Shown piece by piece: positions 37,651-50,100 of a stretch of DNA of 64,000 bases. The stretch's first letter is position 1, and each line of letters opens with the position of its first letter. This stretch comes from Marchantia polymorpha subsp. ruderalis (Eukaryota; Streptophyta; Marchantiopsida; Marchantiales; Marchantiaceae). Below the pieces are notes generated by a model. It was not told the origin of the DNA and searched no databases. It saw only the letters and a program-made list of their open reading frames with translations. The stretch spans positions 144,001 to 208,000 of the forward strand of contig AP031357.1 of the NCBI GenBank assembly GCA_037833965.1, given 5' to 3'. The position numbers were made by a program, and so were the translations under genes.

Positions 37651-39083
37651 GTGGAGTTTGAATCAAATTACATAGTTATTTTTTCTTGTGCAACAATACC
37701 TGAAAAATAAAATGACTTATTAAGGGTTGACATGTGGAATTTGATGTTGATCGGGACATCTTTCTTTGAAAAAAACGTGAGTTTAAATCTCCAACTTATT
37801 GCTTTTGTGTTGATGTGTTTTGATACCTTTAACAAATTTTTTTTTGGAAATGTAGAAATATTTTTGCTGAAAGAATCGTTCATGATTGAGCTTGCTTTTC
37901 ATAAAACTATGGCGGTCTTATGTCTTTTCAAAGAAAACTTAGTATTACAGAAGAAAACAATGGAAGATCCTCTGAAGTACTGTAGTGATGAAACCAGAGG
38001 GAATGGATAGGGCGAGGGGCAAAGCGTGGTAGTCTTCAAAATCAGCCACTTTGTAAATATTCCCCATTCCAAGTAAATATTTAAGGTTGCATTCATTGAC
38101 TATAATATCAGAGGTAGGAAATATCGATCAGAAAGTGATAATGGAGTATTTTAGGATTCTGGTTTGGAGTTATCGGCTTTCTTTGGGTACCTGCTTAAAC
38201 CTGGTCTTTGTCGTGAGTCCTTCCAACCAGTTACTGCGATCCATTACAGATGTTTTCTCCTCAGTTTCCACGAACTATGTATCTCAGTTTGCAAATTTGC
38301 AGGGTAATGACCGTGTTGTAGGCTTGGACTTACCCTCAGAGCTTAACATATAAAAGGACGGAGATAGGATGGAATGTATTGAGGCCTCTCAACGAACCAT
38401 TCATCCGTTGTGCATTCATAGCTTTCCCCTTATCCACCTTCTACGGATGGCCGCAACTACTAACTACTAATTGATAAGACCTTCCCTACAGTCGGCATGG
38501 GCCCAAGCTTTTAACACCTGCCCCCGCCCCCTTCCCGTGATCTGGAATTGGAGACAGACGGGGATGTCACTGGAAGTCCTGGCAATCCTTAACGCTCTTT
38601 GCTAACTTTGTGACGTGGGCTGTTTTAAGACACTTAGAATCCGCTACGGAATTTCTTATCCACTACTGTGCCTTATCCAGACTCTTTGGCCGATCTGCAG
38701 GTCGTTTTCAAGAGCACTTTTCCACGTCAGAGGATTCGGAGACAATTATGTTGTTGACAAATGGTAGTAGCCTGCCAGGTCAGAATATACATCTCAGCCG
38801 TGGAAATTTGAGATCGGACGGTGGCACATTAGTTGTCACTTCAGAAACATGAGCCAAGAGTTTAGGGTGGAGTGAGGCACTTCAGCACATCCGGATGTTC
38901 TGGTGCTTACACGAAGCACTTGACAGGCTCTTTTTACAAATGATCTACTTGTATAAGTGAGTAGATTCCCAGCGGAGTTGCAGCCGATCGTTGCCAATCT
39001 CGAAGCGTCTATGCGTTGAAGTCCCAGGTCCGTGTCGACTATTCATCACAGCAAGAGATTCAGGAGCTCGCGGAGGTTCAGCT
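37650..39083. other. Upstream region of the Cys-rich plastid protein gene
   Basis: The sequence turns from AT-rich to GC-balanced near 38100. ORFs at 37732-38353 have no recognisable domain. Two ACGT-core motifs (TGACGTGG at 38611, CCACGTCAG at 38722) and a C-rich stretch (about 38518-38538) lie within 600 bases of the ATG at 39084. ACGT cores are common in light- and stress-responsive plant promoters; the link to this gene is inference. Confidence 0.4.
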
Positions 39084-40185
39084 ATGGCTTCGCTCAGTCT
39101 AGTCCAGATATCTGCTACGTCCATCTCGGGAGTTCAGGGAGTCAATTGTACGAAGAAAATTGGAAGCTTAAAGCCAGGGAAGAGTGCACTGAGCTTGAGG
39201 CAAGTCGTGAAGGATAATGTAGGTCGAGGCAAGGCGGGTGTTGTATGTGCAGTGGGTGACGTCTCGGCCGACGGAAACAACTTTTTGATTGCAGGAGCAG
39301 TCGCAATCGCCATCGTGGGAACTGCATTTCCCATCTTTTTCTCTCGCAAAGATCTGTAAGTCCCCGAGGATCGCTTTTCCGATTGGCACGGACTTTTTCC
39401 ATCTAACTTTGTATCAGGGCATTCCTTCTTTTCAGTACTAAACTTCATACTTAATGAAACCGACGGTTTGAAGACTACCACTACTCCTGAGTTTCAAGCT
39501 TCGTCAGAGCCCTGATAGTGCTGATCTCGAATCTGAGTACTAGGTTTGAAGACGCGACGTTCCTTCTCTTGTCATCCTCCCATCGTCTATAAATGAAATG
39601 ATGGGATAAGCGGGGAATGTATGAAGGATATTGGGTGAATTTTAGTCTATATGCCCCGCACTCAGGATCTTGTCACGGAGAAGTCTAGAACATACGCCTG
39701 CGAAGGGCTTGATAGGAGTGCCCATACCATCTGACCAACAGGAAGAGGTCGTCAACAATCCGGTTTTGGAATCAGGTTTTAGGTTTTCCGAAGAAGAGAT
39801 CAGTACATACATCAGTTTTCTGCGGAAAGCATTACTCACGCTGCCCACCTCATGATGGAGTCCAGCGCTAAAGTTTACTAGCTCTTCACTCATATTTGAT
39901 TGACGTGTGCAGTTGCCCTGTATGCGATGGAGCCGGCTTCGTCCGCAATTCCGATGGTGGTGCACTGAGGGCCAATGCTGCAAGAAAGGATCTGACTCAA
40001 ATTGTCTGCAAGAACTGCAATGGGCTCGGCAAAATTGGTAAGACGCCCTACCTTGGCAATCCAGCACTTCTAATATCTCTAGAAAAATATATGTCTTTAA
40101 CCTGAGTTGCCGACTGATCACGCTTGTATTGTCAGGTCAAACGGACAAGGCTGACAGTCAGCCAAAAAAAGCTGGTAAAAGGTAG
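39084..40185 (+). CDS. Plastid membrane-anchored DnaJ-type Cys-rich protein (BSD2/LQY1-like)
   Basis: A 148-residue protein with the zinc-finger half of DnaJ but no J domain; small plastid relatives such as BSD2 and LQY1 assist folding or repair of photosynthetic complexes. Exons 39084-39355, 39913-40037 and 40136-40185 join in phase with GT-AG introns of 557 and 98 nt. Residues 1-55 are Ser/Lys-rich without acidic residues until about 44, as in chloroplast transit peptides. NNFLIAGAVAIAIVGTAF (66-82) is one membrane span, and SRKD leads into C92PVCDGAG and, 27 residues later, C123KNCNGLG. Only two CxxCxGxG units are present, against four in full DnaJ or BSD2, so it could form one zinc site or a redox pair. 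The tail is short and Lys-rich. An upstream in-frame reading from 38991 has no ATG. The family call is good; the exact orthologue is not assigned. Confidence 0.9.
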
Positions 40186-43100
40186 GAGGCACTCTCAATC
40201 TGTCGACAACTCGGAATGGAAGGTCTCGGTTTTGATCGGAAGGTTGGACTGGCCTTTGCACTGTGGAAGTTAGCGCCTTAGTGCTCTGAAGTAGTGATGT
40301 TTAAAAGGCTTGGTCACAGGCCATGAAGACCCCGAGTTTTGGAAGTATCAACATCAAGAATTTTCTCTTGACCAATTACTGTATATTGATGACTCTGATG
40401 ATGTTCCGCTTGATAGAGGATATACTGTGAACTTCAATGGACAGAAAAAACTGACATAAATCAGCTGTCATTCCGAAGTTGCCGTCCCTCTGTATTGTAA
40501 CCGTGAAAATCCTGTTACGAGTGAGTGTGTCAGTTGCCACTTACAACATCTCATTGTATAAAGAACTAGAACACATTCAACTGATCACCTTGCTCCATCC
40601 GCACACGTGCTAGGGGATAAAACACGGATAGTCTCGTTGGTTGCTGGTCTTGTTTAACCCACGAAGACGAACACTCGTGAGAATAAGGGTGTATTATTGC
40701 AGCTAAATCTGTTTTTTTGGCTACTAGCTCTGTCACATGTACACGGAAAGTCAGGTAGAATCTTTTCGTCAGCTGGGCGTATAAATTGACCTATCAATGA
40801 AGAAATAAAAACTAGAAAACAGATCGGACAGGACAGAGGATACATCTGCGTACAATTTAAGAACAGAGTAGTGAAAAATAGAAGAGGAAAGACAGTATAC
40901 ATCACAATAGCAAAGTGAAACGAAAATGTAACAGTTCATAACAATCAGCAAGCTGAGAAGTGAAGGAGAAAAAATTATACTCGTATTCCAACATACCGCC
41001 GATTAGCGCTTGTACTCCCCGAGACCACGTACACTTACTCCCAGTCACGTGAGTACAATTTTTCAGTACACTAGAACTTATCAGATTGTGAATGTATACA
41101 TGAAAAATACCGTTTAAATTAAGTGCGCAGTACAGAATCTATCTACAAACAGATCGTAAAAGTCTACAGTCCAGTCACGTCAGTAATAGAGCAGACAGAA
41201 CTGGCTAAACAATGAAGAGGAAAATACAGTTGGTACATATAATTGTTTACAGTTACGAAGATGGGTTTCATGAGTGATGATAGATAAGGACAAAGTGCAG
41301 AAGTTTCATCTCCATCATAATAGATGATAGGAGAAATGTGGTGACATGAATTCTTTTTCTTCGTCTGAATAGTTTCAAGGAAGTGGAAGTACGTTGTGAT
41401 TAGTCGGAGAATGAAGATTCTGTAGATGTATTTCTAACAAGCAAGCTGATCCCGAGTCTAGTGAAGACAACTCCAACGCAGTATTAAAATGACTCACTGA
41501 ACGTAAACTCAGAGGTTTCTAAGATTTATAATTGCATCGTATTTCTTTTCAAATTGGCTACGTCAGCAGCTTCGCCGAAATAGAACTTCTTCTCAACGGT
41601 ATAATCATTGTGAGTCTTTTCAGCTCTTAACATTACCTGTCTCTACACGGTTGATAGGTTCACAATGGACCATTGTGGTCCTATCTGGGACAAGAAAATT
41701 TAAAACTTCTGCACACCCAGAGCCCTAGCAAGAGATAAAATTTCCAAGATAGAATGACTACGTACATGTGGAGTAGGTAAGAAAAGATGATCATCCATAT
41801 TGTGTACATAAAGGGATCTGATGTTGCTCGGAACAATGTAGACTTTCCTCACTGTAAAATGTCATAACTTTCAGATCAGACCTAAATTGTGGTTGTGTTT
41901 ACTGTATTCAGTACCATAATGCTTAAAAGACACCAACGATATATCTTAATTTCACACAATGTGATAATGTGTTTTTACGGTATGCACCGAAGTGATCAAT
42001 CATTTCAGAAGCTTAAGGCCAGTTTATACTTTCGCCAAATTTGGTCATGATACTCTATGGGAGTCGGAGCCACGACTTTCTATTCATTGACTTCTTCTGA
42101 AGACAACAAATTATTTACTGATTACACTGTAACGGGTGAATATATCCGAAGACGAGCGACTTCAGAATTGTGTAAAAATACACCCAATTTTCATACACAC
42201 TGGGTAGTTCGGGAATAATTTATAATATTTATCCTCATCAAGGTTGTATACCAAATATTGGAAACTTCAGAATGCCACTAACTGTATTTCGGAATCTACT
42301 GTACAGTTCGAAACGTTTAAATATTAGCAAAGACTATACTTCAAATATAAATATAAATCTCAGTATCAAATAATTCTTATGGGATTCCTGGGTCCAGTGT
42401 GAATTCTTATGTATACTCAATCCAACTCTTGTATCCCGCTGCAGGATTCTGCAGTCGACTAAGATTGATCACTGTTACCTAATGACGGAGAATAGTAAAA
42501 GGAGCTGGTGCAGAAGTCGTTTGTTGAATATGCGTTGCTCATTCCTTGATTGTACGAACAAAATATTCAAGCTTCTTCTGTTTCATCCTGTTTAATGCTT
42601 AACAATCTAGAAGCGGACCAGTGTGAAATGGTCTTCCTTGCGAGGATAGCAAGCCACCATGAAGCAGCAAATGCAGGCTGAAAAGATATTTTGCCAAAGT
42701 AATTAAAACCATGGCTTCATGTACGGTTAGCAGTAAACGCAAATATCCTAGCGTCATTCCTGTTATATGAAGACTTACAGAGTGGAACTCACACATTCCC
42801 TGACCTTCATTTCCTCCGGAGGCCGGTTAGAAGGGGCGCTGGTGCCTCCATCCAACACACTTATCAGCTTGACATTAGAAGAAGGGCTAATTTTTGCGGA
42901 TTCTGACAGTGTGCAGCACAAAGAGAGTCCAGCTCACCAATCTGAAGTAGATCCAGCCTTCACTGTGTTCCGATTTAACGAACTATGTAGCTTGTCATTT
43001 GAAGGCAGGCCCGCTGATTTAAGAAACCCTATTTAACTTTGTTTTCATTTTCAATACTTTGACAGCGGCAAGCAACATGGACTCTTGAAGTACAACTGCG

Positions 43101-44200
43101 GCAAGGGTCAGCGAGAGAACAAAAGACCGAATATGTGCAGCACATTAGTTGTATTTCACTGTAGTTCTCTTGTCAGCCCTGAAGTTATCACGCTTCTTTC
43201 TCCAAGGCAGTGGACAACATCTCTGACATCTTGTTCATCTATTGACGCAGTTCAAGGAGGCCATGAAGAAATACAATACGTATCTCTAACATTTGTTGAG
43301 ATGGTTTAGCATCGGACGAACTCATACTTCATGAAAGTCGGAGGGAAATTTGTTCAATTATGGAAAGAATGCGTGCTGAGGACTAAGTCATCATCTGTTT
43401 TACACCCACTGAAGCTACGTTCTTTGTTAAGAGCACTCAATTTGTTTTCGGTCCTTTTTGTTCAATTGCCAGTGTGTAACTACTCTGAGGACAACATTTA
43501 GAATCCAGTAATTTGGCTGTGTGATCTCTTCTTCATTTCTTCGGTCCAATGAGTAAGACTTGGAAAACGAAATTTAAGACGACAGAATTTAGCTGTCAAC
43601 AGAAAAAACTAAAGAGCTTCATGGAACCCATAAAGATGACTTGAAACAGGAAGTTGAATCATGACCTAGACTGAACGCTCTGGCTGTCTTTAATTTAGAG
43701 AATGCAATTCTGGCTCGCCTTTAAGTTTCTCTTAATATAACAGCACGTTTGGCACATTGGTTATATCAGAAGGAACGGAAAATATGGGGATCTGTATTTC
43801 AGTGTAAGAGATTTTACAGTTCCTATAGAGCTCAGGTTCCATGGGAAAGTCTATGTATCTCGGAAAAGTTGCTACGATGAAAAAGATATTGACAAAACAA
43901 AAAATTTCCTATTGAATTCTTTCGAATTGTCGTCATCTCTTCTACACGGGGTTTTCACCATGGCGATTCGAGTGGTTTGATGCCAAGGTCCACGTTGCAA
44001 ATAGCTGATCATACTCACAATTTCACAGTAGTTCAGTTGAACAGCAAATCCCGATTCTTTGACCGTAGGTTCATGGTTTATCTACCGCAAGATTTTAGTT
44101 CCAGTTTTCAAATCACAATCTGTCCACAAGTAGCAATACTGTACTCATAATGGATCGATTTCTACCCTAAATAGAATCCCCTTCAAAATTTGAAATTCCT
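40186..44200. other. GC-balanced spacer, no firm gene
   Basis: Begins with the 3' UTR of the Cys-rich protein gene. Short ORFs such as 42767-43036 and 43085-43309 show no recognisable domain, no convincing intron partners and no strand consistency. No tRNA or rRNA was recognised. Confidence 0.45.
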
Positions 44201-44235
44201 TCACCCTTCACTTTGAAATTCCAGGTCTACGAAGA

Positions 44236-44315
44236 TATAAATGACCTAGAGCGAAAAGGAGCCAAAACCGCATATCTCAGCGGTTTTGCCTCCTTTTTGC
44301 TCTAGGCATTTCTCA
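44236..44315 (+). ncRNA. miRNA-like foldback (candidate)
   Basis: Arms 44245-44270 and 44281-44306 pair over 26 bp with two mismatched positions and a 10-nt loop. Pairing extends outward by about 5 bp (AAATG with CATTT) past a one-base bulge. A long, slightly imperfect stem is what plant miRNA precursors and young inverted-duplication loci look like. No known miRNA family was recognised in either arm. It lies between stretches without coding signal. The strand is arbitrary, since the hairpin would form on either. Confidence 0.4.
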
Positions 44316-46985
44316 CCGAGAAAATGCTTGCTCTTATGATATTTGAGACTACTGTATCACGTCTCATATTCGGAACAGTTCTGAGAAGAGGTCAAACTCA
44401 TCATCGAAAAAACATTTAAGCATAAATTTGATTTAATTAAGAAAATAGAATGTTAAAAATGGAATAGAACGAGATTGAGGAGAGAAGAAGTTGGACGCTG
44501 CAATCTCGTTTTGCTTGCCGAAGAATCACTTCGATAGTTTTAGAAGAAGGCTTTTGTGATAACAGTATACAGCCACCGAAACTTGCTTGCCGTCAAGTCT
44601 AAGTTAAAGATGTAAGAAATATCTAATGATGCGTCCAGACTTATTTCAAGAAAATGAATTCTAGAGCGTCAAGGAAAAGAAATGAGAAATCTGAGGGATT
44701 AGCTCAACAATATTCTGCGAGAATGACCATGAGTCACCTGGTGTTCACCAACTCCTCAGCGCTGTTTATAAAAATATTGAACTACCTTGATTTGCGAGTG
44801 CCCTAAATAAACACACAACCGACGCTGGGACCTCATGAGCTGAGTAATTGCCAAATAAACCAAAACTAATGAGCGTCAACATTTCGTTCAAGGTATTCAA
44901 GCTGGTAAAAATTAAAACTTTCCTCGAACCTAGAAGGTTGATTTCTCAAGTCTTTAAGTGTTGGCTCACTACACTGCGTCAATTTTTCGGAAGATTCTTG
45001 GATATGGTAGGGTGAAGCTGAATCTGTCACAGTTCGCTGAGGAAGAAATTAACCATCAATGTTTAAAAGTGTTCCCTAGAATCTGCAGCGGCTCAGTGTT
45101 AGAACTCGGTACCTCGAAGGCCAAGTATTGTAGATTGAATATTCAGTCGACCACGACGAATTGTCCGCGAAATGGGTCGACTAGTATACGACACGAACAT
45201 CAAGAAGGTCAAGGAAAGCACATGGAAGATACGCGTGGCAACTCATCTGGACAGTGCTGTCTCTGTCGATCGAAACCATCGGAGGGCACGAATGAAATGC
45301 CATTGATTCAATTAGCTCGCTTTCCGAGAACAATGGCCGAAGGTTCGGATGTACCAACTCAGTTGTCCTCGTAGCTCTGGTCAAAAAGTCTACTACTTAT
45401 ATTATTCTATACACTGTGATGTGGCTGGGGATGTCTGAACGTAGTTAAATGTTAGTTGAGTGACTGAGATCGGTTTGGGTAGAGAATGAAGGATGTAATT
45501 GGTGGAAACAAAGCCGGTGGCTGATTGGGCGATGAACTCGTCCAAATATCTATGCATGACGGTGGTTGTAGAGCAGGCCATGTCATGTCATATGTTGTGC
45601 CCATGATGAGTCGAAAATCTAATTGGCACAATTGCAGCAGAAGGTACTGAAAATCTTCTGTCATACAGTTCTCACGACCGCTTTTACTTCACCACTTTAC
45701 AGGTTCACAGCCTAGATAAGTCAGAGTTACAACGACACCACAGGAAGGATTAGTGACTCTAGTCTAGCAGTGGTCAGACTGGAACTTGAAATATAGTGCT
45801 ATATATACGTCTTAACCCTTCGTCACACGAACTGCAGTTCCTCTTCTCACTGCTGACACCTTCACAGCATGCAATGATCAGAGTCCTCCGGCTCGCAATT
45901 GCCGAGATTATAGTGAGCGAGAGGTGGGCATTTCCACATCATTTCAGAAGCGTGGACTCGTGAAATATCTGCCTCAGAAGCAGCACACGCAAGGCGACGA
46001 ATTAAACCCAGTCCCCCAGCCCAAAGTGAAACGTTACGGTTTATGAAGAAGTGGAAATATGAAGAAGTATGTGGTAACAGGGATGGAGGTAATCGGCAAT
46101 GGACCAGTTCATTACTTGACTACAGTGCAATAGCGTGCCGCATATCCAACGGCTCTAGTGGACACCGACAGCTCTAGCAACAGCGTTTGAGAGAGCAACT
46201 GTGGACATGGGTGGATCCATCTGTCGCGAGTTGAATGGTCCGGCTATGAGTTCTATCCAGAAACCTCGTTGCTTCTAGTGGCATGCACGCGGGAGCCGCA
46301 GCGTTACGAGGAGGACAGAGACAAGCAGACCGACAGACGCAGAATACGGCCCGCGCAAGAGAATCAGAAGATCAAGAAAAGAAGGCATCACCTTTCGAGG
46401 CAGCACTTTGATCATAAAAAAACCACCAGACCCATGGAGAATGAAGCCGCAGCACTGGAAAGCCGACGGCTTGCGGGGTCAGGCAAGAAAGAAAGCCAGA
46501 CGAGAATCGACAGGCGAGGAGAGGAAGGAAAGCAGATGAGGAGGGCGGGGAGGAGAATGGTACGCTGTCTTGCCTGAGCGGAGCTACGTAGATGCGAAAG
46601 GCGCAAGAAAGTTGGCATCGGTCAGATGGTACAACATCACTGAGCGTGTCAATGATGACACCAATGTTATCATGCAAGACATGTGAGGGCGGTGAAGGTG
46701 AGCGTCTGGGGCCATGCAGTGTGTATGTGTGTACACGATGCACACATTGCGTTGCCGCAACATACTGTACTACTATTTCACATGGGCCTCCCGCCGCTCG
46801 GGTCGCCTCGAGCCAGCCCTTCAATTCTGCCTCAACTGATCGCGGCTCAGGGCCGGAAGGCGACGCATGGGATCATGGATGGCATGGCTTATTAAATTAC
46901 CGCCGGGCTGTAGTAAAACTGCGCGCTGGGCTGGGCAGCTGTCTCTTGTGATTCCGGGCAGCGAGAGCGGGCAGAGGCTATATGC
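44316..46985. other. GC-balanced spacer with unclassified ORFs
   Basis: Contains a 44-codon ATG-to-stop reading at 45172-45306 (MGRLVYDTNIKK start) inside a longer ORF in another frame (44958-45374), and overlapping long ORFs on both strands at 46269-46824. None has a domain I recognise. The last are favoured by GC-rich, stop-poor composition rather than clear coding character. Confidence 0.35.
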
Positions 46986-46989
46986 GCGA

Positions 46990-47160
46990 GCCGATTGGCC
47001 GGTTTGAACCCACCCACGTGACAAAGTGATGTAAACAGTAGCGTGGCATAAAGGCAGCTGGCGATCACCAAAACACAGGGGCTACGCTTTCAATTGCAAT
47101 CAAGTGCCTCGCCTCGCCTCGCCTCCTCAACTCCCTCGCTCACTCGCTGCCTCGCTCTTC
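46990..47160 (+). promoter_or_regulatory. Possible promoter with CT-rich leader
   Basis: An inverted CCAAT box (GATTGG at 46992), a CACGTG G-box at 47015-47020 and a TATA-like CATAAAG at 47047 are followed by a leader rich in repeated CCTCG/CTCGCT units (about 47106-47155). The spacing is that of a plant plus-strand promoter and 5' UTR. No protein-coding exon could be attached downstream, so the transcript may be non-coding or its exons were missed. Confidence 0.35.
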
Positions 47161-50100
47161 TCACCGTGTTCGGGACGAGTATTCCTCCGCGCCCCTCGGC
47201 CCTCCTTCTTCTGTACGATGTGAGGAGGCACCCGGAAGCAGCCGGAACCGCGAGTGAGCGTGACCAGACCCAAGGGTACAAACGTTTCGCCACAACCTAT
47301 CTTCTCGATCTGAGAACCCGTCTTCGGGACTAGGCCAGTACAGGCCCAAGCCCGTGCGTCAATCTCGTGCCTGGCTCACCATGTTAGATCAAGCCGACTC
47401 ATGGGCTGCAGGCAGCAGGCACGAGTCTTCTTGTCAAGGTTGGCAGCCAGGAATTCACGGAGGGAATTTGTGAGCATCTCATGTCGTCTGTGTCATACGC
47501 AATCATCGTCCACGAGATGGCAAGTGCAAGTGGTAGCTCGCTGATAGTACGTAGTTCTCTCTGATTAAGACTGGGCACTTGAGAGAGTATTCCATGATGC
47601 ATGGGCAGCTGAATAAGATGCAAGGCTGTCTGTCAGGCAGCGATGTTGCCTATGAAAAGGTCGCTATGATTGCGATCATTGCTACTCTTTTCTGCTTTTA
47701 TGCAATTGAGAGATATGAGATTGTTCCAAAATAAATCCAAACTCAACAGAGCTTGGATCGTGCAAACCCAACGCGGTCACTCTTGGTACTCTCACGCAGA
47801 AAAATTCTTCATGCCCAGTCAAAATTCAGTCTGTCTGCATAAAAAATGTTTGAAGATTTATATTCATAACTTCATCAGATAATGTCCCACATGCTCTGCT
47901 GATATTCACATAATTTATCAACAAAGTGGCTGAAGTTTTGCACGTGCACTGTTACATTGGGCAATCAGGATAGGGGTATATGACTACAGCAGCATGGGCA
48001 AATTTCAAAACATGACAAGGCTCAGATGAGTCTTGCTTACAGTTCGTGGTCATCTGCTTTGAGACTCTTTGGTTACACGCATTCGTTTCAAAGTATCCGG
48101 AATATATATGGTTGTTGGAGGCCCAATCTGACTGCCCCATTCATGTCCGCATATTTCCTCTCGCCCGGATTTCCAATACGCGGATATGAATGCTAGTGGC
48201 AGGTCTCGACAGGACTGACCTGGACATAACTATGAAAGAAAACGAAAACAGTCAGGAAACAAACGTGTGCTTTCGTCTTTCCATATCAATTTTAAACTCC
48301 TTTTCATGCTTGACCTACTTTCCCTGACTTTGAGAAGTTTCAAATAGAGACGTCACTTCCTGTAGTGAATTTTGTCAATACTGGCAGTTTATAGACCCAG
48401 ACTCGTTCAATATTGAGTGGCACGAGAAAAGAATTTCACCAGTGATACACGAGGAAAATCCATACTAAGATAATAACATGTCTCCAAATCAGATAATTCA
48501 CATTTCTCATTTCCATCATCACTAGCACAGTCTCACTCGCAGGGTATCAGATGCAAAGTTTTATTATCCGCACTGATGGCGGTAGAAATAACTTTGTCGC
48601 CTACTCCAATGCTGCAAGAATCGTAACTAGAAGCAAAATATATGTCCAAACCTTGCTACTGGTCCAGTATACGAGAGTTTTACATGTGCCACGTGATATC
48701 GATGTTTGTGTTACTACCAATACACCTGTTCCACACGCAGGCACAATAAGCCTTAGAAAGTACACAAACGCCGGGGGAGTGGTATGTCAAATTCTACACA
48801 CAACAGTCTGCAATATGTAAAGTATATTCACAGCCTTCCGAGTAGAACGAAACATTATTACTGGATGAGAGACAAAAGGGTAAAGTGACGTGTGCCAGTA
48901 GGTCCTTCTTCAGACAGTCTTCTGTGGGTAACCACGTGAAAAGGTACTCTCGACATGGGCTGGGACCACTCAAAAGATGTATAACCTTGAGCAGTAGTGA
49001 CTTGGAAATGAGGACTCGCAAAGGACATGTCCAAATCTTCCCGGTACGAACTGTCAGATCAATTGTCCGATAGTCGGAATATATCGTCGGACTAAAACTG
49101 ACTTCTTTGTCGACAGAAAACATGCATCGATTTAGGATTCCAGGGAAGATTTCCATGATGTGGAAACTGCACGTGAGACATATTCCACCGATCAGGTTAT
49201 CTGACGACGCATGGGTAAGACATATGCCTCGGATTTAATGCAAGTAACTCACGCCAATGATAGCGGCCAGTAATGCTCTGCAATTCAGACAATTTGCGGG
49301 TAGATTCTACACCATCTCTATCTCTCCGAGCTTAAGGTATGTCGCCGTTGAGTTGTTGATTACGAAGCTTCCGGCTTCTTAAAGATAATGGAACATCGAC
49401 CGGCTCATGAAAAAATCGATTATCATGGCTCCATCCGAAATGAAAAGGATTAGGCTCCAAGATAAGATCCATCAACGTTCACCGAGATGATCTTAAACGA
49501 GCTCGTGTCGTTGTCTAGGAGCTGTATGACGCAATCGTCACGAACCAAAATGGACTTCCTCTTCTCGTGCCTCGGCATGCACGTTATGTCTTGTACATCT
49601 ATCAAAGATCTGTCAAGAAAGGGTATACATATCTGAATTTAGTCACCTGGGAACGTACCATCTGCATGATAGATTCCTATTGCAATGCCTAGGCAGTCTT
49701 CGAAACACAACAAATCCATACCAGGACGGGTTAACGCGACTGGTCTAATGAGAGCGGAAAGACAACATCGAGCTTATTGTCGTGTCGACAGGAAGAGACG
49801 TCTCTGAACAAATATCATCTTTGCTGCAATCAGAAACCACAATTTCCGCTCGAGGGAACTCAAGAGGCATGCAAGGTGTTCTGCGGGTGCAGTGGCAGGA
49901 AGTCACCTCGAAACACACTTTCTTCGTGAGAGACCATACTTGAATACTTGACTTTCACTGTAGTACATGTGGTTGCAGGAGCGACAATGTTATGTATCTG
50001 CAACCACACCTGCACCCGAACTGATCGAGCTCCAGAAATTTGGCCAAAGCAAGAGTAGAACTGGTGCAGGTGCAGATGCAGACATAGAGCATTGCAGCAT

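Noticed and set aside
38991-39083. N-terminal extension of the Cys-rich plastid protein
   Set aside because: The frame is open but starts with TTG. The ATG at 39084 begins a normal transit peptide.
46269-46824. Overlapping long ORFs on both strands
   Set aside because: GC-rich sequence lacks stops by chance. Neither frame has a recognisable domain or splice partners.
47001-47020. GGTTTGAACCC resembling a tRNA T-arm
   Set aside because: No acceptor, D or anticodon stems could be drawn around it. It overlaps a G-box promoter motif.
47371-47391. Resemblance to miR160 (TGCCTGGCTC start)
   Set aside because: Only the first ten bases match. The rest diverges and the surrounding fold does not place it in a proper stem.
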